From contig VNKQ01000011.1 in assembly GCA_016508695.1 (NCBI GenBank), positions 1,488,001 through 1,552,000 on the forward strand: 64,000 bases of DNA, in the 5' to 3' direction. The notes under the pieces are model-generated. The model did no database searches. It was not told the origin of the DNA and saw only the letters and a list, made by a program, of their open reading frames with translations. Both the position numbers and the translations under genes were made by a program. Below, one piece after another: positions 11,327-22,645 of this stretch (the stretch's first letter is position 1; each line of letters opens with the position of its first letter). This DNA comes from Hyphodiscus hymeniophilus (taxonomy: Eukaryota > Ascomycota > Leotiomycetes > Helotiales > Hyphodiscaceae).

Positions 11327-12014
11327 CTTTGGTGTAAGTTTGGAATGTGGATGGAGAATAATTGGGAGCTTGTCCTGGTGGTCTGCTCAAGGGTGCCGAT
11401 TCCAAGGATCTGCCCACAAAACAAGAGGTGCAGGACAGCTTTTTGAGTGGAATGCGGTTATTTCTTCGCTTCAGGAAGGGAAGATGAGTTGAATTTCTCC
11501 TCGATAATAAGTTGCAAGTGGTTGTTTTTAATTGTGCGAGATATCTGGCGGGGTTCTCTCGAGATTCGCCGTCTCTAATGCTGGATTGGATGGGATGTTC
11601 ACCCAGCTCCAAATGACGTCCTAATCCCTGCGAAATGGCCTGAGGGAACACACGCTATTCTCGTATGGGATAGGGGAGATTCTTTGGAGTGGAAGACTCC
11701 CAACGTTATCGACGATTTAGTGACACGTGATATTGATTCCCTTTCTCTTTGAATCCCAATTCTTCTAATATTATTTGCAATTAAGTCTCATTCGATGGCT
11801 TATTGTTTGTTGTTAATATTCATACTTTCCGGTTGACAAAACTCACTTCCCCCTATCTTCAACTTTACCTCTCTAGCGAACCTTAAGGTGGACTCGACTC
11901 GACTCGATCTCCCCGCACTTGTTCTACAACCTCGAGCTACTCAACTTAGGATCCTCCCCAAGAGCCTCATCCATACCCATGAAGCAGTTATGAACTTTTC
12001 CTCTCATCACCAAA
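11327..12014. promoter_or_regulatory. Divergent promoter region GLC3/ClpX
   Basis: 688 bp between two divergently transcribed genes. It holds an E-box of the form CACGTGAT at 11724-11731 (reverse complement ATCACGTG, a Cbf1/USF-type site). A CT-rich stretch at 11840-11960 precedes the ClpX start. The ClpX ATG has a good context (CCAAAATGCC). No gene is seen in it. Confidence 0.45.
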
Positions 12015-14010
12015 ATGCCTGCCATCCACCGGACGCTCCAAACACCTAGAGTCCTCCTTCGCCACCCCACCATACGATCCTCATCAACCTATCGACAATC
12101 CGACTTTCCCACTGCAGGTCATGGCTTTACCGGGTCTTACGAGCCAGGGGCTCCCGTGGTTGGACCTATAGCCCAAGCCTCAAAATCGGGGATTACGCGA
12201 TTGACACCGAGTCTATTAAAAGAGCATCTGGATAAATATGTGGTAGGGCAGACGAAGGCGAAGAAAGTCACGAGTGTGGCGGTTTATAACCATTATCAAC
12301 GAATCAGAGAAGTGAGGAGGTTGGAAGCCGAGGAGCAAGAGAGGATACAGAAGGAAAGTAGAAGGAGGTTGAAGGAGAGAGAGAGGAATTCTCATCCTCT
12401 TGAAAGTAGGTTTAGACTTCATTTGCAGACACGTGGTTTGAGAGTCGTCAACAGAAGCTTATTATTAGTAGATGAATTCCCCGGCCATGTAGAGACGGTG
12501 GATTTGAATTCTCCTCCAGTTCAGCGAGAGCCTGAGCTAGGTTCGAAAGTACTTGAGGACAACGATGTTACCATCATCGAGAAGTCGAACGTCCTGCTCC
12601 TTGGGCCTTCGGGTGTGGGGAAGACATACAGTAAGTGTCCAACCAATAAAACTTTTACTACAATCATTCTAACACGACAGTTCTCCAAACACTATCCCAC
12701 ATCCTCGAAGTTCCCTTTGCGACTGTCGACTGCTCAGCCCTTACTCAAGCCGGCTACATAGGAACGGATATAGAATCATCCATCGAACGGCTATTGCTAG
12801 CGTCTAATCACAATATCTCCAAGTGTGAAACAGGAATAATCTTCTTTGACGAAGGTGGGTTTCTCCGAGTTGTTCATCTTCCGGTTGTTTCAACACTCAA
12901 GAGACATAATGCCCTCCAGATACACCAGATTTCTCCTTATGTCATGCCCAAAATGGCCAGAAGAAGCAATACTAACTTTGGCTTCCCTTAGTTGATAAGC
13001 TAGCCAAACCAGCTGTCATGACACATGGCCGCGACGTCTCAGGCGAGGGGGTCCAACAAGGACTCCTAAAAATGATCGAGGGAACTACAGTAACAGTAAG
13101 TGCAAAGAACGAAAAGAATCGCTCGTCCGAACGCGATACCGTTGGTCGGAGTGAGCGTGGACGAGACAGCGGAGCCCTGGCAGGACCCCGAAGCGACCAG
13201 TATACGATCGACACAACCAATATCCTCTTCGTCTTCGCGGGGGCATTCGTCGGGCTGGAGAAGATAATCACCTCGCGTCTGCAATCGGGTACCTCTCTCG
13301 GCTTCGGCGCAGAGCTACGCTCCTCATCCTCAACATCCGCAGGGAAGCCAGACTTCCCACTCGATCACTGCACGCCGCAGGACCTGCAGACCTACGGTCT
13401 CATCCCAGAGCTCCTCGGTCGAATACCGATCATCACCGCCCTCCAACCCCTTTCTCTATCACAGCTAGTATCCATCCTCACCTCTCCCAAGAGCTCCCTC
13501 GTGAAGCAATACACCGCGCTCTTCAAAACCTACGCCATCGAGCTGAAGTTCACCAGCCTCGCGCTCCTCGCCATCGCCGAGCGCGCGCTAGACACCACCT
13601 CAAACTCAAACACCACGCCCAAGCCCAGGAACCACGCAGGCGGCATCGGCGCCCGCGGTCTACGCTCCATCATGGAGTCCGTCCTGGGCGAAGTCATGTT
13701 CCACGGCCCGGGCTCCAACATCCGGTACTGTCTGGTAGACGAGGCGTTTGTGTGCGGGCAGGGCGAGAGCAAGTCTTCTCAGCACACCACGTCCGGATCT
13801 TCGGAGGACGGTACGAGTAAGGCGCCGGATACGATGCCGCGGTGCTGGTCGAGGGGACAGGGGAGGGCGTTTGAGGAGGCGTTTGAGAAGGAAGAAGCTG
13901 TTTCCCAACGGCGGGAGGAGGAGAGGGGAAGGAGGGAGAGCGGGGGAGAGCAGGACGTGGATGTGGGGACTTTCGAGACGTATAGGAGGGTTGGGAGTAG
14001 TGGGATGTAA
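12015..14010 (+). CDS. Mitochondrial ClpX-type AAA+ unfoldase (Mcx1-like)
   Basis: Three exons 12015-12630, 12681-12854, 12992-14010 give 602 aa. The N-terminus is Arg/Ser-rich and lacks acidic residues, fitting a mitochondrial presequence. The AAA+ module follows: LKEHLDKYVVGQ, Walker A GPSGVGKT split by intron 1, the ATVDCSALTQAGYIGTD segment, Walker B IIFFDE ending at intron 2, the sensor and arginine-finger part (GLIPELLGRIPII), and the ClpX C-domain signature GARGLRSIMESVLGEVMF. The bacterial zinc-binding N-domain is absent, as in yeast Mcx1. There is a charged linker (~100-130) between the start of the AAA+ module and Walker A. The C-terminal ~80 residues are an extra Arg/Glu/Gly-rich tail not found in bacterial ClpX. 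Role: protein remodelling in the matrix (haem synthesis enzyme activation in yeast). No ClpP gene is visible nearby. Confidence 0.9.
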
Positions 14011-14519
14011 GAGAGAGACTTGGGGTTTTGTGTGAGTTTTGGGAGTGGGAGTGGGGATGGATACCTATGAAATGGGATTGGGATTGGGATTGGGATTGGG
14101 ATTGGGATATGGATGGGGTATGGGGTATGGGGTATGGATCGGGACGGGATTCGGTGGTCTGCTTGATTAAAGACTTAAACGGGTAAAGGACGAGATATTG
14201 ATGCTAGGACTAGCAGGGTATGCCACATACTTACTTGTACGCTTGAGCATAACATCACCTTACATCATCACTCCCATGCAGAGACGTAGGATACAGAGGT
14301 AGAGTGTTGAAAGCATTCTACGCAATTCAGATCTTTGTACAAGTATGCAGCTTTCCATCATCATCTGCCAACCCCGCTTCCATGCACCACCCACTAAACA
14401 TCTCAAGTCAAACCACCCATTCAAGACTTTTCATACTGCAAATGTCCTTCTACCCTTCCAAACAAAGGAAATCAATTGGTTGTGGTGCGAGAGATAGCAG
14501 AGAGGGGAAGTATTTTGCT
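14011..14519. other. Tail-to-tail intergenic region with simple repeats
   Basis: 509 bp between the stop codons of ClpX (+) and COX5 (-). It contains the GGGATT hexamer array listed separately and otherwise ordinary 3'-flank sequence. No coding frame is supported. Confidence 0.5.
14074..14136 (+). repeat. Simple repeat (GGGATT)n followed by (GGGGTAT)n
   Basis: About six tandem GGGATT units, then GGATATGGAT and three GGGGTAT-like units, just after the ClpX stop codon. It is not the TTAGGG telomere repeat. It is a microsatellite, probably in the 3' UTR of the ClpX transcript. Confidence 0.85.
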
Positions 14520-15416
14520 TTACTTTGGCGACTTCGCTGGGCTTTGAACTTGGCCTTTGCCGACGTAGCCTTCGGATGAGATACCAGAGATGGGCTCGGA
14601 GTTTTGTGACTGTGATGGAGATGTTAGCTTAAATATTCTTCCCCTGTGCTGCAATCCCAATTCCGCCGTGAATCTAATGACGAGCTATTCCCGAAGCAAA
14701 ATCCCTCATCGATTCATCCCCATTCGGATACTGCTTCCTCCTAACTGGCTTATAGCAGGACCTGGATGAACACAGACATACCTTCAAGTACTCGTTCGTG
14801 GCCTCCTGGTATTCTTTGTTCATTGTGTCCGGCCCAGGACGAGCAAAGGATCGGATCCCCACGAAGAGGAGGAACGAAACCGTAATACCGATACCCGTGT
14901 ACGCAGCGACTTTCCAGCCTTCACCTGGGGAGGAAGGGCCCTGGGACCGTGAGCGCCGAAGGCAATGTAGTATGCTATTCAGGAGGAAGTATTAGCCTTG
15001 AAGTACACACAGACTCGCAGTGACGAGAGAAATCGGGGGAGTTTCGGAAGCGATGGGGCAACAGCATGATATTCCCTGATTCCACAGAACCCAACAAGAT
15101 GCCGGTACGATGGTAATGAATAGCGAGAGATCAAACCCATGCATACCTGCTTTCTTCTCCTGAACCGTCAACTCGGCCCAGTTGGCCTTCATACGATCAC
15201 GCAGCGCCATCCACAGATCGGCCTGCTCCTGCGGTGGCATGCCCTCCCATCTCTTCTCGATGTTCGCCAGAGTAGGATTCGAGATTCTGCGAAAGATGGT
15301 CAGCTGCTGCTCTCGTTCTGAGAGGGGTATTGGGATGGCTCATACGCGTGTGCTTTTCGGACTTGGACGCATCGTACGATGGGTCGCGAGCTGCGGAGGA
15401 CTTGCTGGCGCAGCAT
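14520..15416 (-). CDS. COX5: Cytochrome c oxidase subunit 5 (COX IV family), apparent one-base frameshift
   Basis: Nuclear-encoded subunit of mitochondrial complex IV. Exons 15416-15346, 15286-15147, 14974-14782, 14609-14520. The presequence starts MLRQQVLRSSRPIVR; the mature part begins near ISNPTLANIEKRWEGMPP and continues with the conserved WMALRDRM and EKKA|AYYIAFGAHGPRALPP. It then has a transmembrane helix (ITVSFLLFVGIRSFARPGP), the NKEYQEATNEYLK motif and a C-terminus GYVGKGQVQSP. Between ALPP and GEGWKV the frame shifts: the four-base run GGGG at 14937-14940 (+ strand) would have to be five for the family reading frame to continue. Exons sum to 494 nt, one short of 495 (164 aa). As the protein is essential for respiration, I think this is a homopolymer sequence error. 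A palindromic ATCACGTGAT lies 189 bp upstream of the ATG. Confidence 0.9.
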
Positions 15417-15604
15417 TGTGAGGGCGTGGAGAGTGGAGTGTTGCAAGAGGAAGGAGATGTGAATTCGGGACGTCCAATTGAGTAAGGACGGTCAATTGCA
15501 GGGCGTCGTTGAGAATGCGGTCGTGGAAGGAACGGTGCGAGGGAGTTGAGCTGTGGAATCGACAAATCTCGGGCGATTTCGAGCTAGCGGAAGTAGCTCT
15601 GGAT

Positions 15605-15614
15605 ATCACGTGAT
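15605..15614. promoter_or_regulatory. Palindromic E-box ATCACGTGAT upstream of COX5
   Basis: Perfect 10-bp palindrome about 190 bp before the COX5 start codon. RTCACGTG is the binding site of Cbf1/USF-type bHLH factors, which in yeasts regulate respiratory and sulphur genes. Use here is inferred from position only. Confidence 0.4.
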
Positions 15615-17640
15615 ACGCAGGCTTTGAATATGCTAGGTATCTTATTGTAGGAACGGGTCATAATTTATGCTTTAGAGTCTTGGATTGTGCTTTTGAATTT
15701 ACATTGTGTTGGGAAATCCAGTTCAGACTCTATAAACTAGAAGGATTTTTAAACATTGTATGTTTCCTAGTTTCCATCCATCCGCAAATGAACAACTGCT
15801 TTGACAACAGTCTCCTTTTCGTCCGGCGACCATATCATAGATCTTTTAATCCAAGTTCCTCGAACGGCTTTGTCGGGGCTCTAGCTGATTACATCGAAAT
15901 CAATTGTATTATAACATAGGTCTTAGGCTTTCGTAGTTGGACATCTGTCTCCGTTGCTTAACCCCGGATGGTCTGGGAACAAAGTATGCACCGTCCGTAT
16001 AAGCTGCGTATTACCGTTCCACCATTGTCTACCGACCATAGGCTTCCGAAACAGCCTGGAAGTTCTTGTCTGGTATTTCCAGAAGTCTCCATCAATGTGT
16101 TTTGTCTGGGTCGTGCGTAAGTAAGTTAATTGGGAGCATATTGGGAGGTTTAAGCGAGAGGTGATTGATGACACCAGCAACTTGGTACGTTGAAGCATTG
16201 TTTGAGTGAAGCTGCGTTGGTTTGGGAAACTCGAGTAAGCTATGCTTTTGTGGTTGGAGAAGGAATACATAAGTCTGAAAGGAGGATGTTGACGTCAAAT
16301 ATAAGCACGTGACCTTATCAATTGTCCCCTCGGGCAATTGACTTCGGTGTCCACGATGTAAGGCCGGAAGATGCTAATATCAATAACCCATTGTTTCTAC
16401 TTTCTGCTTTCTGCTTCTGCTTGGGTATAACTGAGAATGACAGCATATCTCACATGTGTTTCGTACATGTTTCGTACAGCATTCACGTAAGAATAGGCCT
16501 TCATTTCGAACCCAGCTCGCCTGTGTTCAAGTAATGATAACGGGCGCATTGTAATCCCGTGTTGACGTCTTTTATGACAGCCATGCACCTCTCACTGGAG
16601 TTCGCTCTGGACGTGGGGCTTATCTCTGAGTTTTGCAAGCAAAGTTAAAACCACAAAAAAGCAAGGCCGAGGATTTGGCCAATTGGTTGTGGCAGACGAT
16701 GCCGGGTTGGGGCATGATGGGAAAGAGTGTGTAAAGGATACGAAGGAATAGATAAATGCGTGAATTGATCAGGTAATTGAGTGGTCAGTGTTAGTTGGTT
16801 ATGGCCCAGACAGGCAAAGGAAAGTAAAAGCTGAGGTGATATGAGAAGATTCATTGACTCATGAATGTTGTGAAAGTCATGCGTTGGGAAAAGCTGGTGG
16901 AAAACGTGTTGGCTGTGTGATGTGGCGTGGATGCTGGCTGACAAAGCGACGTCAGAGCTGGTGCTGGATTAATCAGGTTCGCCCCTATGTGAGGACGTTA
17001 GTAACAAACAAAGGTATTTTACTTTGTTTTCACGAAAGAAGAAGAAGCAACGGAGAGGAAGGGAGAGAGCTCTTATGGATCCCTTGGTTATCCTACCGGC
17101 AATACGATAATCGTCGGAGAATGCATTGGGAGAGAGGCATTGGGGAGTGAATCCAACCGATATGTTCCGGAGCTGTAGGTCGTGGGCACCATTACAGCCC
17201 TGCGAGGGCAATACATGAACTATATTACATCATATATTATATTACCTGGTGAATTAAGACATTTCTGTATATTATGGTAAGGACTAATCATACTGTAAAG
17301 TGAGTTGTGGTCAGCAAAAATATCCAGTCTCTGTTGGTCTTGTGGATGATGTTGAATGCACCAAGTCCAATCTGGCCCAGCCCAGCCCAGCCCAGCATTG
17401 CTTTGCCTGGTAATGGTGAAAAGTGAGTGAGTTTGAATACATGTGTGTAAACTCCGTATATTGATAATGGTCGGTTTTAATGCTTTTAGTGATTTTATTT
17501 AGTAATTCATTAGAAGATTTTAGCCCCTCCTTTCTACAAAATGACGGCACAGCAGGCCCAGTCCCATGAGTCCAAGCTTGCCTCAACACACCCCACCAAC
17601 ACCCGAATTCCTTCATCCCACCATCTTTCTCTCCGATCAT

Positions 17641-17857
17641 TCCACCACCACCACCACCACCACCACCTGTCCTCGTACAAATAAACCACAACTCCCTCAA
17701 AAGAATACTCATAATATCAATCTGGTCAGTTACTTTCCAATTCACTCATCCTATACTCTTAAACATCAAAAATTCCTCTCGACTCGAGCTCCGAAGAAAC
17801 CTCACCTTTGTAACACTGCGAGTCACCACCACCACCTACTAACTCTCCTCAGCAATC
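17641..17857 (+). promoter_or_regulatory. Pyrimidine-rich leader of the GAPDH gene
   Basis: CCA repeats followed by C/T-rich sequence (CTCGACTCGAGCTCCG, then CACCACCACCACCTAC) ending in CAGCAATCATG. Long CT tracts just before the start are characteristic of strongly expressed filamentous-fungal promoters such as gpdA. No clear TATA box was seen. Confidence 0.5.
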
Positions 17858-19128
17858 ATGCCTGTCAAGGTTGGAATCAACGGTTTTGGCCGCATTGGCC
17901 GCATTGTCTTCAGAAATGCCATTGAGCATGATGACATCGATATCGTCGCTGGTACGTCTTGAATAGCGAGAATTATCTGGAGAACCTCCTCGCCTCCTCC
18001 CAAGTCATTCCCCACAGAGTAACCACTGACTTCTCTGCTACCTCCAGTCAACGATCCATTCATCGAGCCACACTATGCCGTAAGTCCCTGACTCTTCACT
18101 TTCCAAGTCACAATTCTCGAGTTTCTTGTACCCCGCTATCGGATACCAAATTTTCAAGCACAAGCTAACTCATCGCGATTACAGGCATACATGCTCAAGT
18201 ATGACTCTCAACACGGTCAATTCAAGGGCGAGGTCGAGGCCACCGACTCTGGATTGAAGGTCAACGGAAAGACTGTCAAGTTCTACACCGAGCGTGATCC
18301 CGCCAACATCCCATGGAGCGAGACCGGCGCATACTACATCGTCGAGTCCACCGGTGTCTTCACCACCACCGACAAGGCCAAAGCACATTTGAAGGGTGGC
18401 GCAAAGAAGGTTGTCATCTCGGCTCCCTCTTCAGATGCTCCCATGTACGTTATGGGCGTCAACAACGAGACCTACGATGGCAAGGCCGACGTTATCTCCA
18501 ATGCTTCTTGCACAACCAACTGTCTTGCTCCTCTTGCCAAGGTTATCAACGACGAGTTCACCATCGTTGAGGGTCTCATGACTACCATTCACTCCTACAC
18601 TGCTACCCAGAAGACTGTTGATGGTCCCTCTGCTAAGGATTGGCGTGGAGGCCGCACTGCTGCTCAGAACATCATCCCTTCCAGCACTGGTGCCGCCAAG
18701 GCTGTCGGAAAAGTCATCCCAGCTCTCAATGGAAAGCTTACTGGAATGTCCATGCGTGTTCCAACCTCCAACGTTTCCGTTGTTGACTTGACTTGCCGAA
18801 TTGAGAAGGGCGCTAGCTATGACGAGATCAAGGCTGTTATCAAAAAAGCCGCCGATGGACCTCTCAAGGGTTAGTCACAACCACCACAATCATTGAACAT
18901 TAGATCAATAGCTAATTCAAACCAGGAGTATTGGCTTACACAGAGGATGAGATTGTTTCGACCGATATGAACGGAAATACCAACTCGTCGATCTTCGATG
19001 CGAAAGCGGGTATAGCACTTAACCCCAACTTCGTAAAATTGGTCGCATGGTATGATAACGAGTGGGGATACAGTCGCAGAGTCCTAGATCTCCTTGCATA
19101 CATTGCAAAAGTCGATGCTGGAAAGTAG
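17858..19128 (+). CDS. gpdA: Glyceraldehyde-3-phosphate dehydrogenase
   Basis: Cytosolic glycolytic enzyme. Exons 17858-17951, 18048-18079 (32 nt), 18185-18869, 18926-19128 total 1014 nt, giving 337 aa, the usual length. The N-terminus MPVKVGINGFGRIGRI is the NAD-binding Rossmann start. The active site SNASCTTNCLAP contains the catalytic Cys, and the catalytic His lies in TTIHSYTATQ. The catalytic domain ends with NEWGYSRRVLDLLAYIAK. Intron positions (after VDIVAG and around PHYA) resemble those of other filamentous ascomycetes. Coding GC is well above the flanks and codon use is C-ending in many positions, consistent with high expression. Confidence 0.98.
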
Positions 19129-19646
19129 GAAGTTCTTCGGATTCCAAGTCATAACGGTTTCTGATGGTGTTTTCTTCGGCAGAGATTTTTTGAAGGGCAG
19201 GCTGTGATCGATCAGAATGACTATAAATGAATAAGCATGGCTACTAGCTCACCTGCTGGGATGATTAATAAAAGAACATTCTTCATTCTTCATTATCTTT
19301 GCCGTTGACCTTGTGTACGAAATTCGTGAATGCCCTCATCTTCTGTTCAGCTGCGAGCGAGCCCACCTGGTCCGTGCGCCATACAAATTCCTGGTGGCGC
19401 ACAGACCAGTTAATAAGGCGATTCTTTGCCATCCGGAACGAATCCTTCAACGCGGCATAGTAGACGATACGATGGCCACTGGGACTCTGCTTTGAGATAG
19501 CCTCTATAGCAATAAAAGAAGCCATGAATGCAGTCACATTGCATGCATGTCACAAGCCAAGATCGCAATCACTGAAATTTCGATGTAAGATCATGCATTG
19601 CGAAGGACTACCTGCCGCTCACTGACTGAATCCCACCTCGAGCTGA
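19129..19646. other. Tail-to-tail intergenic region
   Basis: 518 bp between the GAPDH stop and the 3' end of the gene on the opposite strand. An 84-codon minus-strand open frame (19283-19537) lies here; it lacks recognisable features and I do not call it. Nothing else is seen. Confidence 0.4.
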
Positions 19647-20448
19647 TTAAGATTCTTGATCTCCATTCACTCCTGGATTCGCAGCACCAAGACCAGAGCG
19701 ACCATCGAATTTGCTATCCTTGGCCTCCTTCAACTTTCTCAAGATGTGCGCTGCTTCCTCCAAAGTACTGTACTTCTGAAGGTTTTGCCACAGTTTGTTC
19801 TTCTCGATGAAATCTCCCAATTCCCGCAGTTCGTCCTCTCGCTTCTGTACGCAGCCTTTGTGTATCCTCTTCAGCCAATTTAGCTTCCCCGCTCGGCGAT
19901 CGCTTTTTCAATCAGTGCAAGCTCAGCCTCAAATTCGCTCTTCGTCTTCAGATGCGTTGCTATCGAAGCTCTATCCTTCTCTCGTAAGGTCTCAAGAGTT
20001 GCCATGAGTTGAAGAATCTGTTCAGACGTCAGCCATTCCGTTATCTAAAGTACATGAACAGCATTGATATAAAGATCTTTAGTACACACCTCGGGCGATT
20101 GCATGTCGTCGTCGCCGGTAGCTGAGCTTTCCATCTCTGCTGTCTGTTCACCACCACTCTTTTTCGAAGAGTCGGAACCAACTGAGTTGAACGTTAGCTC
20201 TTGAATTGGGATATTGGCACGACATTGGTTACCGTTCAAAAGGGATCCAACTTCTCCTCCAGATTCATTGTCTAGATCAAAGTCAGTGTTGGCGAAAAAA
20301 GAAACGATGTGGAGTATGAGCTATCGAATGTGTACCTGGCTTGCTGCTCGTCGACTCGTCGTCTTCGGCCTGCAAACCATCTAGTTAGCTCTTCATAGAT
20401 CATTGCCGGTAAAGTAAGAGAACTCACCTGTCGCTTCGATGTGGCCAT
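19647..20448 (-). CDS. Small hypothetical acidic/coiled-coil protein with one-base frame break
   Basis: Five exons fit by phase: 20448-20428 (MATSKRQ), 20369-20336, 20271-20233, 20181-20090, 20044-19647. The first half is acidic and Ser/Glu-rich (disordered); the second half is helical and charged (residues of the type EQILQLMATLETLREKDR, then ELRELGDFIEKNKLWQ and EEAAHILRKLKEAKD). The last exon breaks at a GGGG run (CCCC on + at 19887-19890): with one more G the frame continues through 85 further codons to TAA at 19647, and without it a stop comes immediately. Exons total 584 nt, one short of 585 (194 aa). No family is recognised. Every donor is GT and every acceptor AG. The consistent phases over five exons are the main reason to believe the gene. 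Confidence 0.6.
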
Positions 20449-21760
20449 GATGATGCTCGGTTGATCAGAACGCTTCACACCTAATGTAGAACTGTCTGGG
20501 TGTAATTGCTCGCGAAGCAATCGAAGTTGATTGAGTAGGAGTGCGCTGAAGTGAACCAGAGACCAAAGGAATACAGTCAAATACCGGCCGTGTAATCGCT
20601 CGCGATGGAATCGAAGGTGATTGTGTGGGAGTGCGTTGGAATGAACCAGAGACAAAGTGAATAGCGTCAAGTACGGGCAGACTCGCTCGTGATGAAGCTG
20701 ACTCGGCCAGTTTCAATGAATTTGTTGAACTCGTGACTTCTTTGACGGGAAGCCAGTGTGGTTAGATTTTCGTAAAGTTCATGATCAGTAACTGAACAGG
20801 AGCTGAAGCTAACGAAAATGTTGTGACAATGTTAAGCAAATATTCAAGAAAGGGTTCTGTTTTTGGCTCTTTTAATACAATTTAGCTTGCTTCTGGCCAC
20901 CAAATCGGATTTCACAATGGACTGGGATTGAAGTTCACCTTTAACGAATCATTTCAGTTTTTTTTATAGAAAAAGAACTATGGATCTCGACGACACTTTG
21001 TAAATCTCGGTACCAAGGAAACAGGCTTGTCTTCTACATTGTCTTTGTACTCCGGGATAACTGCTAACTGCTAATCTCAGCAAATGTATGGATTTTGTCT
21101 TAAATTACAAACCGAAATCTAGGACTTTTCATTACACTTTGGGATCTTTGTTGAAATTGCAGAAATAAACAATAATAATTTACTCCAGATCAAGGAGTCA
21201 GGCTAAGCTTGGGTATTGTCTTCGGACCTTGGGATCATTATCAATCCTACAAGGTAAATATGATATATTTTGAAATTCCGGACACATCCTAATCTTTCAC
21301 ATTGTCTTCCCATATCAAGATATTACCGACAATAGGAAAATAGGGATTTTTACCTTAGCTATATAAATCCGAACCTAGGAATGTCCTGATTTCGTGTGAT
21401 CTCTATCCTTTGGGATCAATATTAACAATGGTTGAAGAAGTAGTCATTTTCTCCTCGGTTGAAAATCAGTCCATTGTCATACGCCAGTCCTAATATAAAC
21501 ACAATCTGATTTTGTCTGGAACGGTGAGCAGAGCTGCTTTACTAGAGGTGTTGGGTGAGCTAAGGGAAGCGGTGTGGGCTCCTCAGTTATAAATGCTTCT
21601 AGATAATAGAATTGGATATATTCATACCTTTGGGGCTGATTTTTGCCTCCCGTCAGGTAGAGCCGCACCCGCCCAGCTTGACTCAACGTCATAAATTCAA
21701 CTTCATCGTCTTCTCTCCTGGTCCCTCACCCCAAATTTTATCCTCCCGAGAAGAATCCAT
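20449..21760. other. Intergenic, repeat-containing and AT-rich
   Basis: Holds the 90-bp tandem repeat listed separately, and from 20.75 to 21.5 kb AT-rich sequence in which CTTTGGGATCA-like motifs recur (about 21141, 21231, 21412). No gene is supported. Confidence 0.45.
20500..20690. repeat. 90-bp tandem repeat, two full copies and a decayed third
   Basis: Unit 1 is 20500-20589 and unit 2 is 20590-20679; they align without gaps at roughly 80 percent identity (both begin GTGTAAT.GCTCGCGA and share GAACCAGAGAC). A short degraded third copy starts at about 20680 (CTCGCTCGTGATG). The minus strand is open through both copies (90 is 30 codons), giving a repeated TPTQS.SI.SRAIT peptide, but start, stop and context do not support a gene. 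Confidence 0.8.
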
Positions 21761-22522
21761 CTATCTATACATCTCCCCAAAAGAATCAACTTTCTCCTTC
21801 GCAATGTTCTTGACCGCATCCTGAATCGGGACCTGTCCGCCCGAAATCTCAAACACACAGCCCACCGTCGCAGGATTCTCCACACAAGCGACGAAAACAT
21901 CCGCAACATCCTCACGACTAATTCTGGGCTCCATGCCTGCCAGCCCGGCCCTGATTTTCCCTGTCCTCGCCCCGTCCCCATACCACGTAGGCCGAATAAT
22001 CGTATACTCTAGCCCCCGCTTCCCATTCCCCTCCACGAGATCCTTATCGGCCTCATACTTTGCCTTTATGTAAACAGGCAACAGCCCCCACAACTCATCG
22101 CTACCCTTCCGATCCACCTCAGTATACCAGCTTGGGGCCGCTTTCTCCCGGTTCCGCGCATCAATGGTCGAGATGGTAAGTAACCTCTTCGTCCCCCCCG
22201 CCTCGACCATGGCGTCGAAGACTCGGATCGCGGCGTCTCGATCGACGACGATGCTAAGGTTTGGGTCTTCAAAGGCGCGAAGCCCCGCTCCTGCGGCAAA
22301 GATAACGATGTCTGGTGCGCTGGTGCGGATGGTGGAGGCGAGCTCGGAGACGCTGGCCGATTCGATGGATTGGAGGACGGGAGTTGCGCCCAGCTCGCGG
22401 AGAGAAGGGAAATGCTCCTCACGCCGGATCACAGATGAGACTTGATATCCTTTGTGGACTAGACTCTCTGTAATCAATCTGGCGAGTTTGCCAGAGCCGC
22501 CAAAGATGAGAACTGAAGGCAT
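21761..22522 (-). CDS. NmrA-like / atypical short-chain dehydrogenase (NAD(P)-binding)
   Basis: Intronless, 253 aa, ATG at 22522. The N-terminus has the Rossmann glycine motif GGSGKLARLI directly after a beta strand (VLIFG), then RREEHFPSLRELGATPV, a layout typical of NmrA-like and NAD-dependent epimerase-type atypical SDRs. Further features are VIFAAGAG, the LLTISTIDARN strand in the catalytic region, a Tyr and Lys in PVYIKAKYEADKDLV (YxxxK-like spacing is imperfect), and EYTIIRPTWYGDG, the conserved substrate-side IIRP motif. It could be an oxidoreductase or a redox-sensing NmrA-type regulator; the sequence alone does not decide. Base composition is GC-rich compared with the neighbouring transposon. 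Two CGG...CCG palindromes lie upstream. Confidence 0.8.
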   Translation of the reverse strand: MPSVLIFGGSGKLARLITESLVHKGYQVSSVIRREEHFPSLRELGATPVLQSIESASVSELASTIRTSAPDIVIFAAGAGLRAFEDPNLSIVVDRDAAIRVFDAMVEAGGTKRLLTISTIDARNREKAAPSWYTEVDRKGSDELWGLLPVYIKAKYEADKDLVEGNGKRGLEYTIIRPTWYGDGARTGKIRAGLAGMEPRISREDVADVFVACVENPATVGCVFEISGGQVPIQDAVKNIAKEKVDSFGEMYR

Positions 22523-22645
22523 TATTTAGAGGGGGGAAAGGAGATGTAATGGGTTTAGAAAAGATGCGATGACGATAAGAGATGGACAACGAGAATAGAA
22601 ATGTGTGCCCTCTGGATTCATGTACATATACATTTCTCTTTTCAA

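Larger units (their letters stand above)
15417..17857. other. Intergenic region: COX5 and GAPDH promoters
   Basis: 2.4 kb with no supported gene; open frames are below 145 codons and either low-complexity or antisense to simple repeats. It contains E-boxes at 15605-15614 (ATCACGTGAT) and 16306-16313 (CACGTGAC), a short CCCAG array at about 17368-17396, a CCA array at about 17641-17668, and a pyrimidine-rich leader before GAPDH. Confidence 0.5.

Noticed and set aside
14074..14136. GGGATT array as an internal telomere remnant
   Set aside because: The unit is not TTAGGG or its complement; it is a plain microsatellite.
17311..17745. Minus-strand 144-codon frame with a poly-Gly run
   Set aside because: Antisense to the CCA repeat and pyrimidine-rich leader of GAPDH.
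19283..19537. 84-codon minus-strand frame in the GAPDH 3' flank
   Set aside because: Not linked in phase to the neighbouring gene's exons and no conserved feature seen.
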